The translations under genes and the position numbers were made by a program. The notes under the pieces are model-generated. The model was not told where the DNA came from, made no database searches, and was given only the letters and a program-made list of their open reading frames with translations. Positions 49,681 to 60,054 of a DNA stretch of 64,000 bases are shown one piece after another (position 1 is the first letter of the stretch; each line of letters starts with the position of its first letter). Source of the DNA: Bathymodiolus brooksi (taxonomy: Eukaryota; Mollusca; Bivalvia; Mytilida; Modiolidae); assembly GCA_963680875.1 (NCBI GenBank), contig OY804588.1:81492829-81556828 (forward strand), read 5' to 3'.

Positions 49681-49775
49681 GTTGTAATTAACAAAAATTA
49701 CCAGAGAAATAAATTACCGTCTTCCAATCAAAGTATACTACCGTATTTGTACTCTTAGAAATATCAGAATGGAAA

Positions 49776-49888
49776 GAATTCATGGAAGCCATAATGTGTT
49801 TTGAGTTTTAACGTGGGTTGGCAGATACAATTTACTAATATCCGCCAACCCATGTTAAAAATCAAAACATATTCTGGCTTACATGATT
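49776..49888. mobile_element. small foldback MITE-like element, about 110 bp
   Basis: The left arm, AAGCCATAATGTGTTTTGAG then TTTTAACGTGGGTTGGCAGATA, pairs with the complement of the right arm, AAGCCAGAATATGTTTTGAT then TTTTAACATGGGTTGGCGGATA. A 13-bp loop lies around 49,826-49,838. The arms match at about nine in ten positions. The 63-codon open frame here is a shadow. Confidence 0.7.
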
Positions 49889-50218
49889 TATTTCTTCACT
49901 ACCCCGAAAATAAACCCCACACAACCGTAAACCAGACAATACCAAAAAACAATAATATTATATTATTCTGGATATCAATTGTTGTAGTCTGAAAATGCCC
50001 TCCCCCCACCTTTTCTTAAAATGTCCGGCCTATTTCAGTTGCATTTTAACAAAACTGGTGTCGATTTGTTTTAATGAATAATATTTAAATAAATCTTTCA
50101 TCTCCTCTAGCCAAGCGTTACGACAGCAACGTCTACTTCTACTATATAAGTATATAAGAGGCCATCTTTAACTGATTTTAATTTTAGTCCGATTCGAATT
50201 GTGCGCACAATACATACA

Positions 50219-50396
50219 ATCAAACCTGTATTAAGAGGTCACCTTTGGGACAAAGAAAAATGGCCTTATAAGACAGATGACCTCATGAAAGAGGTTGAAT
50301 TCATATGAAATTTACTTTGACAGGACAAGAATAAAATGACCTTTAAATACAGGTGACTGCTTAATAGAGGTGACCGCATGGACAGGTTTGACTGTA
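50219..50396. repeat. dispersed repeat copy (AAACCTGTATTAAGAGGTCACC type)
   Basis: Begins ATCAAACCTGTATTAAGAGG and ends GACCGCATGGACAGGTTTGA. Its ends, TCAAACCTGT and ACAGGTTTGA, are inverted. Internally TCACC, TAAGAGG and CTTATAAG motifs are reiterated. A diverged copy in the opposite orientation lies at 62,826-62,985. Short reiterations of this kind (row of 'CTGTATTAAGNGGNCACC') are common in invertebrate genomes. It is non-coding. Confidence 0.65.
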
Positions 50397-50434
50397 TTTA
50401 TACATATGCTAGCAGTGAATAATAGAGACAATTG

Positions 50435-50439
<5 letters not shown>

Positions 50440-50470
<31 letters not shown>
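50440..50470. repeat. (GA)n microsatellite
   Basis: Uninterrupted AG dinucleotide run of about 31 bases. Confidence 0.97.
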
Positions 50471-50473
<3 letters not shown>

Positions 50474-50684
50474 TTGACATGTATAACGAATATTTAATTG
50501 TCATTTTTTAAATTATTTCGTAATTGTTATAACCAAGAAATCCTCAGGGAACGGTTTATTCTGACTTACATAACATTCTAAATTATCACAGTCTCAATTA
50601 CACTACATTTTAAAATAAAAATTTCTCACCTGCATATTTGGAACAGACTATACAATTTTATGGTCAGTAAACCCTTTGTCTTTT

Positions 50685-50740
50685 TTATTTATTTAACTGA
50701 TTGATAATCGGTGTAAATAAATGTGGGCAAACCAGGATTA
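50685..50740. repeat. dispersed repeat, inverted partner of 58,958-59,027
   Basis: GTGTAAATAAATGTGGGCAA followed by ACCAGGATTAAACCGT is the reverse complement of sequence near 58,964-58,999 (ACGGTTTATTCCTGGTTTGC). Both are next to TTTATTTATTTAAC. It abuts the 3' end of the LINE fragment at 50,741, so it may belong to the 3' UTR of a retroelement or to a target repeat. Confidence 0.55.
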
Positions 50741-51896
50741 AACCGTACATATATATCTTTATTCTCATCACCAAATAACATAGGTACAGAGAAGACATAG
50801 ACACAATTATATACAATATATAAAATATATATACAATATTAGAACACAGGAAAACAGTTAGCTAGGAGGACACACCCTTTCATTTATGATCCGTATTAAT
50901 TTACATAGATTAGTCAGATACAGTCTATTTGTTGACGCCATAATCCCCAAGAAGTTAATAATATTTGGTCTTTTTGTATATCTCTTTTTGATATAAATAT
51001 CTCTATATTGCTTAAAATATGGACAATTTAAAATATATGGAATTCATCACCAGTTTCTTCTAAATTACATAAATTACATTTTCTATTTTCGCGCGGTATG
51101 TTATTCCATCTTCCATGTTCTATTGGCAGTTTATGGTTTGTTGTTCGAAATTTACATAGAGTTAAGAAATCTTTTTCGTCTAAAATATCACAATATTGTT
51201 AAAAAATAAACGTTTCTTTAAAAATACAATAATTTAGGGTTTTAGAACAATTGTGTAATGTTTCTCGCCATGTCTGCTGGAATTGATCGTGCAATCTCAT
51301 TTTGATATTGAATTTTAACCAGACTTCACTAATAAAAATTTGTGTTTCCCAAATATACGAAAAACCACATTCATCTAAAATAGTTTTTACACTCTTTAAC
51401 AAAGAAAAAAAAATGCATTCTGTGTATTACATAAATGGTACATTAAACGATACACAACAGAGCAAATTTTTGATTGTTTTCCTGTTATAAGTTTGGTCCA
51501 GTATGACACCATCCGCTGTTTTATATCTATATAGAGGGGGTAGCGTCCCAATTCACCATAAATCATACTATTTGGAGTTGAAGATTTGAGATTTAGTAGA
51601 AGCTTACAATATTTCAAATGTACTCTCTCAATTATATCACAGTTACTTAATCCCCATAATTCACAACCATAAAGTAATATAGGTTTTACCACTTTATCAA
51701 ATAAATCAAGTTGACATGAAATAGAAAGATTGTGGAATTTTCCTCTTTTCAGGATTTCGTACATTGCTTTGGTCCCTTTATCAGCAAGTGTTTTAATTGC
51801 CCTTTTAAAGTTTCCCGTTTTTGTCAATAATAAACATGTAGATATATTTCTTACCTGTATGGACAAGACAAGTCTAGTGCAAGACAAAAAAATCAC
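50741..51896 (-). pseudogene. 5'-truncated LINE, C-terminal part of reverse-transcriptase ORF
   Basis: Minus-strand coding remains run from about 51,840 to a stop at 50,858-50,860. The N-terminal part includes FKRAIKTLADKGTKAMYEIL and VVKPILLYGCELWG, the thumb region typical of LINE reverse transcriptases. After a frameshift in the A9 run near 51,405 it continues WLKFNIKMRLHDQFQQTW, an in-frame TAA at about 51,199, then FRTTNHKLPIEHGRWNN and the knuckle CNLCNLEETGDEFH. A second shift near 51,040 leads to LNCPYFKQY and a terminal NERVCPPS. An AATAAA at about 50,761 (complement of TTTATT) precedes the probable 3' end. The polymerase catalytic motifs are absent, so the copy is dead on arrival. 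Confidence 0.85.
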
Positions 51897-51899
51897 GTG

Positions 51900-52387
51900 C
51901 GTTTTACCGGCAAATACATGCTAAACAGTTTATGTCAACTGCTCCCCTAATTCTCCATGCTTTTCCTTTTCAAAATAAACAATTCATTGTATATAAGTTT
52001 TCAAACTTTTATAAACACGCAAATCCTAATAATCAGCCATATTATTACATAATAACCTTCACGTAATACACAAAAATACGGAACTACTTTTTTGATTGAC
52101 ATGAAGGGAAATAACTCACATTGTTTACATGATCGTCTGCTAAAAGTACATAGCTGTGAAACAATACACAACTACAAACTACATAACAAAGTTAAATGTG
52201 AGAAATAAAATCCTGTCTTGCACTTTTTGCCGGTGTTAGATTCTATATTTTTATAGTGTCGGTTTTATGTTAAAAATGATTTATTTTAATATTTTGAATT
52301 AAAGAGAATAAACAACTTAATGAAGATTATTTCAAATTGAAAAAAAAGGTGTTTTATGATTTTTTTTTTTCATTTTAATATTTAAAG
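51900..52387. other. AT-rich sequence, probable intron or flank of the MULE exon
   Basis: No coding content was recognised. The last 30 bases are a pyrimidine-rich stretch (a T-run at about 52,362-52,370) ending TTTAAAG, which serves as the predicted acceptor of the next exon. Confidence 0.45.
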
Positions 52388-52786
52388 GATGACAACATAA
52401 CGACATTAGTTAGGCATGCAGCAGTATTGCCGTTGGTCCCAGTTAATGAGGTAGAAGATATGTGGTTTCATGCGCTTGAAAACAACTACTATGATACACC
52501 AGAAGTTACCAGATTTGCCGATTACGTAACAGAACAGTGGGTTGAATCTTGGAATCACTATGACAATGATAGACCACGAACCACTAACAACGTCGAAGGC
52601 TGGCATAGTAAAATTAACAAGACTTGCAAGACGGCTCATCCTAACATCTACACAATGGTGAAAATGTTGCAAAACATCCAGTCTACAAATGAGGCAAAAC
52701 TGATCCAACTGTGCAGGAGGAAAACAATGAACAAAGAAGAGAACATACAGACAACTGGATTCCCGTCTTCAACAGTTAAAAACTAG
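52388..52786 (+). CDS. MULE-type transposase, C-terminal exon
   Basis: The open frame from 52,379 to the TAG at 52,784-52,786 encodes DDNITTLVRHAAVLPLVPV, then EDMWFHALE, FADYVTEQWVESWNHYDND, RPRTTNNVEGWHSKINK, and HPNIYTMVKMLQNIQ. ED-W--AL, the W-V-E...WNHY segment and RTTNNVEGWH are the conserved C-terminal blocks of Mutator-like (MULE) transposase proteins, often coupled to FLYWCH zinc fingers. The DDE catalytic acids would be upstream and were not found here. An acceptor (TTTAAAG before GATGAC) at 52,387 falls exactly in frame, so this is best read as the last exon of a spliced gene or a fragment of one. No in-frame defects are seen. A likely poly(A) signal region is at about 53,095. Confidence 0.72.
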   Translation, partial: DDNITTLVRHAAVLPLVPVNEVEDMWFHALENNYYDTPEVTRFADYVTEQWVESWNHYDNDRPRTTNNVEGWHSKINKTCKTAHPNIYTMVKMLQNIQSTNEAKLIQLCRRKTMNKEENIQTTGFPSSTVKN

Positions 52787-54483
52787 GACTAGGAATGGTA
52801 CTTTAAATGTTGTAGACTATGCTGATGCTGCATCTCATTTATTACATCTTGATTGACTTTAGTGCTATTCTGGTTACATTGAAACTGTGACAATAGTGAT
52901 AGTTGTGACTATAGTGAAATTTGTGACTTTAGTGCTATTTTGATTATAGTGAAAGTTATGACTTTAGTGCTTATTTGATTTAAATGTTGCACAATATGCT
53001 GATATTGATTATCTTTACATCTTGAGTGAAATTGTGATTTTTATATTCTGATTACATTTGTTTTCATTTCACTATGTTGATAGCTACTTATTAAAAAATA
53101 AAAAAAAATATACATTCAGAATCTTAATTACTTGGTTTGTTTAAGTCAAATAAAAATAATTTACAAAATGATCAATATAAACCCTAAAGAACTACAAGAG
53201 AAACAATTTGCAAAATACAAGAATTACAACCAAAAAAAAAAAAAAAAAATAAACAAAACAAAAACAAATTAAAAGCAAAACCAAAAGGAATACAATGAAT
53301 GCAAGGAGAGGAAAACAACAACAAAACAACTAAAATCCATGCATATACAAATTAATAAATAAATATGCATCTTAAAATTATATTTGTTTAATTTATTTGA
53401 TATGCATCATGCTAAGTAAACAATTACATAATTTTCACTTGTACAACATAAAATATCTTACCTGTACCTATGAACATACAAAATGTTGTGTAAGTAAGAC
53501 GACACCTGTTTTTTATTGTTGGTTTTAAAGTAGAAAGAGTGGGTGTCATATTAGTGCAGTGACAATCAAGGTAAAATGGAAAATTTAATGAAACGAAATA
53601 CCACACGGATGCATTGGATATTATTTTGAAGAAAAAGACATTTTGCATCGATTTAGGCATGTCGTTGCATTCTAGTATGGTGCAGATTTTCTATATCCGG
53701 AGTCAAAGGTCAAATCTAAGAACGAAGACATTTTCATTTTTTCATACATTATCCGAAATATCTTAACTAGCATTCGCCACTGCTTAACGTACTTCATACA
53801 TATGGTTGAGACAGGCATTGAAAGTGAGATTGTTGCGGTTACAAAAGTCTGACTTTAAAAACATAACTGAAATATGTGCCTAATTAAAAAGGGGGACAAA
53901 ATTCACAAATCGATATTAACGCACGTATATTTTTACCGCAAGTCATTGAAATTTGTTAGAATTATACATAAGAATAATTCAATATAGGTATATCTTTTCT
54001 GGAAAGTTTGAACCAAATTCATAGAGAAACAAGGAAACAATTACGACAACAAGAACAAGCATCTAAGAAGATTTCACACCAAAAAAATGACAAAGTCCAT
54101 ATCTCAATTTTAAGTATTGAAAAGGCAAAGAAATGAAAATAACTAGTTTGTTTCTACATATCATGTATATTAAAGATTTGCAAGATAAATGTGATTAAAA
54201 TATATAGGAATAAATGAGAAAAAATAACGTGAAATCTTACAACACGCAACCCCCCTTTTTTGCAGACAATGCAATGGACAGTTGAAATAGATTGTGGGTT
54301 TATAAGTGAAACAACCATTTACGTAACGAAAAATGAAGTGCAATACAGAATAATTATCTCAAGCAACTTCAAAGAAAGAATAGTTGCAATAGCGGACAGA
54401 ATCTCACTATTGAAACAATTGATAGAATGAAATGGTCTCTTGTTAGTATGAAAGCCCACCAACCATGACAAGGTCAGAGACCA
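52787..54483. other. AT-rich intergenic region, nothing recognised
   Basis: Holds short reiterations after the MULE exon (GTGACTATAGTG / GTGACTTTAGTGCTATT, 52,880-52,980), an A-rich block (53,190-53,290) and a copy of TCTTACCTGTACCTAT at about 53,456 that recurs at 58,810 and, inverted, at about 57,240. No gene was supported. Confidence 0.45.
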
Positions 54484-55648
54484 CTAGTAGTCACTTTCAA
54501 TATGAAAACAATTGTCATCAACCAACCATGAAAGGAAGGTCATAAGAGAAGGCGGAATAAATTGTAATGATCTATGATGAGAAAGATCAGATGGAGAAGG
54601 ATAGAAATCTTTGGAAATTTCGACTGCGTGTAAAGAGCCCCCTAATACCTTCGCAGCATCATGAAGAATCTGATCTTCCTGCATATCAGGGACATCTACG
54701 AAAGAAGCTTCTACCTCTGAAAACTTGAGGTCTGCTTTCAATTTACTTGCGGCACAAATAGCGTCAGTAACTGATATCAAACTACTGAAAACTATATTTG
54801 ATTGACCTTGTCCCTTTTGACTTTCGATCACAATAGCATCGCCGTAATGATTTTGAAGCCTTGTCTGTAATTTGGCAGTAGAATACTTTGTCGATAAACC
54901 CTCTGGAAGCAAGGAACAAAATTTGTCTAACAAGGAAGACATAGTAAACGCTTTCTTGTTCTCAAAAAGGTCATGGTGCAAAATGTCTAAGAATGTTTTG
55001 AATGCAATATCATGTTCCGACTAATTTTTAATTGTAGAGTAATTATCAGCACTATGTTCTTTCTTCCACTTCAGCAAATAATTTGTAATGCATGCCGAAT
55101 GATACTGCGCTTTTTCCTGGACATCGTCAACGGTAAAGAGGCTCAACAAATCATAATCAAACTTACCTCTTGCGGCATTTAAAATGTATTTGACGCGTTC
55201 ACTACTTTCAATGCGATTAAGTTTTCTATCTTTCTTGATAGCCTTTTGTCTACAAGAAATACAATAGTCCCAGTTTATTTGTGGCAAGGTTTTAGAACGC
55301 TTCTTCATAGTAGACACTGAAGCGTCATTACTAGTGTTGCTACATTCTGGAACATCGCTGACAAACCGTTGTAAATTTCTTTTACTTGTATAGGCTTTAC
55401 AACAAAACCTATTATACTTTATTTCATTTAAAGGAACCAAGCTCAAAGAATTAAATTCGTCATACAGGCGACGATAAACATCATCTTGTCGCTTTGTTGA
55501 TCGCATCAAACAGAGTATCTCTTCCCTTCTCTGTAGCGCATGACAAACTGTCGGGTGTGTTTATTTGACAAATGACACATAATTCCCAATTGCTTGTGTT
55601 TCGACATTTTTTTGGCAAAGAGTGGGCAAATTTAACGGGACTGCACAT
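54484..55648 (-). pseudogene. decayed repeat-family gene with two CxxC zinc-binding pairs
   Basis: The coding remains start at an ATG at 55,648 (MCSPVKFAHS...), with NWELCVICQ (first Cys pair) and EKGRDTLFDAINKAT. At about 55,490 the frame shifts and continues RQDDVYRRLYDEF, CCKAYTSKRNLQRF, INWDYCISCRQ (second Cys pair), ERVKYILNAA and EKAQYHSACITNYLLKW. At 55,019-55,021 there is an in-frame TAG. The same frame then runs on for about 175 codons (SEHDIAFKTFLDIL, MSSLLDKFCSLLPEGLS, KLQTRLQNHYGDAIV) to a stop at 54,484. The layout (W--C-xC repeated twice, YH-C--Y, then HD-AF and K-RL--HYGD) resembles, from memory, an unnamed family of predicted proteins present in many copies in mollusc and cnidarian genomes. 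Function is unknown. The multi-copy habit suggests it travels with a mobile element. Confidence 0.7.
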
Positions 55649-55862
55649 TTTCCGGATTAAACAAGTATTCCGACTTGGTCAGTGTATTATTTGTGCCTTA
55701 TAGGAGCTTATTTTCAACAACTGATATTCTGCTTTAAATAACTCCTACATTAAAACCATCACAATACAATGAGATATTAAACTGAAAAAAAAAATCTTGT
55801 AATAAGCGCATAAATTATTTCATTGAGAGACAAGTTAATTTCATAGTAATTTTATTTTAAAC

Positions 55863-55975
55863 GACACGCACACAGGCACTTGTTTCTGGTAAAAAAATAT
55901 ACCTAGATACTATGTGGTATATATAGTATCTAGGTATATTTTTTTTTACCAGAAACAAGTGCCTGTGGACACGCA
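55863..55975. mobile_element. 97-bp near-perfect palindromic MITE with 8-bp target duplication
   Basis: The element (55,871-55,967) starts CACAGGCACTTGTTTCTGGT and ends with its complement, ACCAGAAACAAGTGCCTGTG. The arms continue inward through AAAAAAATATACCTAGATAC to a central loop of about 10 bases (TGTGGTATAT). Apart from T-run length the arms are perfect. The flanks are identical 8-mers GACACGCA (55,863-55,870 and 55,968-55,975). An 8-bp duplication with CA...TG termini points to hAT-like mobilisation. Confidence 0.88.
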
Positions 55976-57230
55976 TTGCACTCAATGTAATCAGGGGTGT
56001 GTTAGACAGGGGAGCGACACCATCACGAATCCAATACGTATCAAATTTACAGAATGCTAGTAAAGTTTAAAAAAAAGATGATAAACGTTTAATTTCAAGT
56101 TTTAATTGACAAATTTAACACACATAATATTACAAATAAAGTTTCAATTCATAGCGAATTATATTTTCCTCGCGAATAGCGTGGAACAATTTTAAATGGA
56201 ATTGAAAGGTGGTGGAAGGTCACGAAAATTGACCCTCAGAGAATAATCTTAATTCTAACTGCTAATTTTCTGTTCTTTATTTACCTTGTTATTCCAAATG
56301 AAAGATAAGATATAGTAGTCTCAATTTAATCAGAAAAGAGTTTTCATTTTTGTCAAATATTAAAAAAACAGTATCGCAAAGTAGACATACTTAGAAATGT
56401 GAAAATGCGATTACCCCCAAATGTCATGCTCTCCTAAAAAACTGCACCATGAGAAAACGCGACGACAGGGCTAAAATGTAGCTGCAATAATGTAGCTCCC
56501 GTGACAAACGCGGTCCCATTCGTCACAATGGAGCAAAAAAAATGTTGCAGTTGAAACATAAAAACTCACTATTTACGCTTCAAACATTTCATTATAACTA
56601 TTACTAATGATCCCAGTCCTTGTTAAATCGGTTTGGCTGAGAAATATATGCTTTTCAAAGGTAGCAACAACCTTGTTCAAATTTATTGATAGTTTGCCAT
56701 AACCGGAAACTAAGCAAGGCGGAGCTTTTCTAAATATGGTATTTCTTACTACACGTTTACTGGCGGCTGATGTAAACATTTACGCCTCAAATCGACAAAT
56801 ATGGTATCGACGTCCAAATAGTGAGGCCGGAAATGACGAAATTCAAAGTTCAGAGAGAAAGTAAACATGGATTTCTATTTTGTGGGAATTACATTCTAAA
56901 ATACTGGTAGGTGATAAAAACTTGTTATAATAATGGACAAAAGGAAAGGTTATGTCTTATTATTGATAAATGCAGGCCTCAGAAACTCTGTAAGCGAGCG
57001 CAAAAAATCTCGGCGGCTGCTCCATTACGTGTAATGGCATCCCGTTATAACCCTTGCGAGTAAGCGAGAATTTAGGGTTTTATTATTAGAACTAGGCTAA
57101 AATGGTACTTTGATGTATACTCTTTCATCTGGGAAAATTTCAGCCGTGTGGTATTCCGGTACATTAAACTCGAAAAATAAGCGTCTTTTCTCGATTCGTC
57201 ACTGCACTATATCACGTACCCAACATTCTA
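55976..57230. other. AT-rich intergenic region
   Basis: A 68-codon minus-strand frame (56,573-56,779, MFTSAASKRVVRNTIF...) is the only candidate coding segment. It has an ATG and a plausible composition but no recognised motif and no splice partner, so it is not called. No repeats were identified. Confidence 0.4.
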
Positions 57231-57237
57231 TATTTTA

Positions 57238-57278
57238 TATAGGTACAGGTAAGAAAAAAATGTTGGCTATGCGAGACT
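57238..57278. repeat. inverted partner of 58,790-58,830 (TATAGGTACAGGTAAGAAA)
   Basis: TATAGGTACAGGTAAGAAAA and ATGTTGGCTATG here match, inverted, CATAGCCAACAT and TTTCTTACCTGTACCTATA at 58,790-58,825. The pair brackets about 1.5 kb that includes the AT-rich tandem repeats and a SINE, so they may be ends of a composite element. No target duplication was found. Confidence 0.55.
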
Positions 57279-57539
57279 GTGAAAGAATTTTGACCATCAT
57301 AATTAAGAGGGATTAAGGGGTCCCATTAAGGGTAATCACAGGTAAATAAAGGTAGATTTGAGTGGGTTTTTTTTAAATTCTTTCTACATAAATGGAATTA
57401 CATAAAATACGAAAACATAATGAAACATAATAATTAATATTTATATTAAACTTTAGAAATGTAAGCACACGTGAAATATGCTCTCCAGGCTTGATTATTC
57501 ACTATTTTTTTATAATTAACAAGTTAAGTTACATATAAA

Positions 57540-58010
57540 TGAAAGAAATAATTTGTTTTGTCTTACTTCATTTTCATTAGATTTTAACTAAATATAGCAT
57601 GTGATATCTCACTTATTAATTACTTTTTTTTTAATTAAATTTCAACAAATATATAATTTTAAATCTGTTTTACTTCATTTTCATTAAATTTTAACTAAAC
57701 ATAGCATGTGATATTGCACTTATAAATTACATTACAACAAATATATTATTTCATTTCTCATTAAATTTTAATTGTTTTTCTTAAATCACAGTGTTTTACT
57801 TCGGTTTCATTAGATTTTAATTAAATATTGCATGTGATATTTCACTTTCTAATTACTTTTTTAAAATTAAATTGCACAAATATATACTATTTCATTTCTC
57901 ATTAAATTTGTCATCTTTTTTTTCTTAAATCAACATATGTTAGTGCATTTTCATTGGATTTAACTAAATATAGCAAGTGATATTTCACTTATTGATTATA
58001 AAATTAAAAA
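57540..58010. repeat. four diverged tandem repeats of about 106-143 bp
   Basis: The block CATTTTCATTAGATTTTAAC followed by TAAATATAGCATGTGATAT and TTCACTTATTAATTAC recurs with GCATGTG (or GCAAGTG) at 57,598, 57,704, 57,830 and 57,973. The copies are diverged and spaced unequally because AT-rich linkers of different length separate them. Non-coding. Confidence 0.75.
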
Positions 58011-58296
58011 GTTTTATTTAAACTGAAAATGTAATTAAGATATAATTAGTGTTTTTTATTTTTCAAACACAAAAAATGATGGTTAATTATTAGTATAACA
58101 AAAAATCAATAATTACTGAAAATCACCAAAGTGTGTGGTTTTGTTTATATAATTTTTCATAAAGAGATACCAAGCCCAGCATATAGTAGAACGTAAATGG
58201 TTTCCTTTTCTTCTTCTGATCTTAACATACGAGTGATGTTTTAATTTTTTTTTTAAAGAAAACAAAATTTGATTATAACAACAACATTGAAAATAA

Positions 58297-58466
58297 TGAA
58301 TTTGAATTTTTTGGTGTTTATCGCCTGTTTCAGCAATATTTCAGCTATATCATGGCGACCAGTTATAGTGGTGGGGGAAGCCGGAGTACCCGGAGAGAAC
58401 CACCGAACCTGGGCAAGCAACTGGTAAACTTTATCACTTGCAGCTGCGTGTCGTTTGCACACTTTT
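58297..58466 (-). mobile_element. SINE copy, 5' truncated
   Basis: On the minus strand: CGTGTCGTTTGCA complement region, GTGATAAAGTTTACCAGTTG, CGGTGGTTCTCTCCGGGTAC, CCACCACTATAACTGGTCGC, CATGATATAGCTGAAATATT and GCTGAAACAGGCGATAAAC, then an AAAAATTCAAATTC tail at 58,297-58,315. The tRNA head is missing. The unexpanded ACTGGTCGCCATGATATAG segment is the counterpart of the unit amplified in the 18-bp satellite. Confidence 0.85.
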
Positions 58467-58789
58467 TTGTGACTAAGAAATTAACTTAGAAACACAAACG
58501 GCAACACAACATACAAATACAATTATCCGTCAATGAAAAAAATATTCACACAAATATCGTATTTCTATGGTAAAATACTAGATATCACTGACTCTTTATT
58601 TCATTCTTTACAAAGATTACTATACATTTAAAAAGGAATGAAATAGCATCAACATAGTATATCACTATTATTTTATAAAAAAAACATAATTACTTATTGA
58701 TTAAATGTTAAAATAGTACAGATACAAAAAAGATATAAGAACGGACTACAACGATTTCCTATTGTTACATAATATTTCACACTGTCTCA

Positions 58790-59027
58790 CATAGCCAACA
58801 TTTTTTTTCTTACCTGTACCTATATAATGTAACAACCTCTAAGGGGCCCCAACTTAAGTACTTAGTAATAAAATCCAGCAGGTAAGAAATTAGCTTATAG
58901 GCCAAGTGAGACGATGAAATTTTCAAATGTTGGCTGGGTGAGACTAAACCGAAAGGGACATTAAAACGGTTTATTCCTGGTTTGCCCACATTTAATTACA
59001 CCAATTACACCAGTTAAATAAATAAAC
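58790..59027. repeat. dispersed repeat segments with inverted partners elsewhere
   Basis: 58,790-58,830 is the inverse of 57,238-57,278, and 58,958-59,027 (GGTTTATTCCTGGTTTGCCC, then ACCAGTTAAATAAATAAAC) is the inverse of 50,685-50,740. ACATGTTGGCT-type words occur at both sides (58,785 and 58,928). The pieces suggest fragments of one unidentified repeat family. Confidence 0.5.
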
Positions 59028-59189
59028 AAGAACTATCTTTAAAAAAAAGATGTACGACGAAGCACACATATTATATTCTTCTACGAACAGTATTTCACTG
59101 AAATAACCTAAACATATTGGTTTTATAGGATTTGATAAGACATGTAAAACCTTGCATCCTACTTAATGTGTAAGGAATCGTTAATAAAT

Positions 59190-59690
59190 AGTAACAGCAT
59201 CCATCTTGGCCCGAGGATGGGACTGCCAGACAAAATTTTTAAAGGGCACCACCAAAGGATTATTTTAGCAAAGCTTGAATCCAATTTGCCCAGTAGTTTA
59301 AGAGGAACAAAATTTCATCCACCTTTTCTGTTTTTAGCAACAGTAACCATGTTGGTTGGATGTCTGAATTGCCGGACACAATTTTGAAAGGGGGTCATCA
59401 AAGGACTAAGCAAAGTTTAGTTCCAATTCGCCCAGTAGTTTCAGAGATGAAGATTTTTTAAATTGCATGCCCCTTTTTTATTTTTAGCAACAGCGACCAT
59501 GTTGGTTGGAGGTCGGGATTGCCGGACACAATTTTGGGAGGGGATCACCAACGGACCATTCCACCAAAGTTTGGTCTTAAGTGGCCAAGTGGTTTCGGAG
59601 GAGAATATTTTTAGTAATTGTGTACGGACGGACGACCGACGCAAAGTGATGACAAAGGCTCACATGATCCTTTGGGTCAGGTGAGCTAAA
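59190..59690. repeat. dispersed repeat with three diverged 150-bp tandem units
   Basis: CCATCTTGGCC / CCATGTTGGTTGG starts units at about 59,202, 59,348 and 59,499. Each continues with CCGGACACAATTTT, a GGGG-CACCA-AGGA segment, CAAAGTTTGGT and GCCCAGTAGTTTC. The block ends with GGACGGACGACCGACGC and CAAAGGCTCACATGATCC followed by TTTGGGTCAGGTGAGC. An inverted GCTCACCTGAAGATCACAC lies at 59,816. This repeat type is, from memory, widespread in mollusc intergenic DNA. Open frames across it on both strands are shadows. Confidence 0.75.
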
Positions 59691-60054
59691 AAAAACAAAA
59701 AACAGGGTGCATATTATTTCCTATCCATGGTAAAATCTGAAAAAATCATGGCTTCAACAATAACTTCTTATAAATAGATGAAATGGCACTTTCTCAGAAT
59801 TTAATACCCCCAGTCGCTCACCTGAAGATCACACAATACATTGAAAATAAAACTTTACGACATATAATACTTTGATTAAAGAGAATATCTCTTAAATTTA
59901 AAGTTTAATACAGATATACCATTAAAAGTAATCATATTATCAGTTATACTCGAAATCCCTTTGTCTGTATGGGGCGTAGGACGACGGACGCAACCAATCA
60001 GAAAACTACTAAATGACTTGCTTATTACAAAGTGCTTTAAATCCGACATCCTTA
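59691..60054. other. spacer
   Basis: AT-rich sequence with the inverted GCTCACCTGA end at 59,816 and a GGACGACGGACGCAACC stretch at about 59,970 like that in the preceding repeat. No gene. Confidence 0.4.

Noticed and set aside
56573..56779. Small protein gene of 68 aa (minus strand)
   Set aside because: It has an ATG but no recognisable motif, no second exon and no repeat relatives in the window, so it is not distinguishable from chance.
59166..59684. 73-aa and 67-aa frames on both strands
   Set aside because: They repeat each other because they lie in the 150-bp tandem units of a dispersed repeat.
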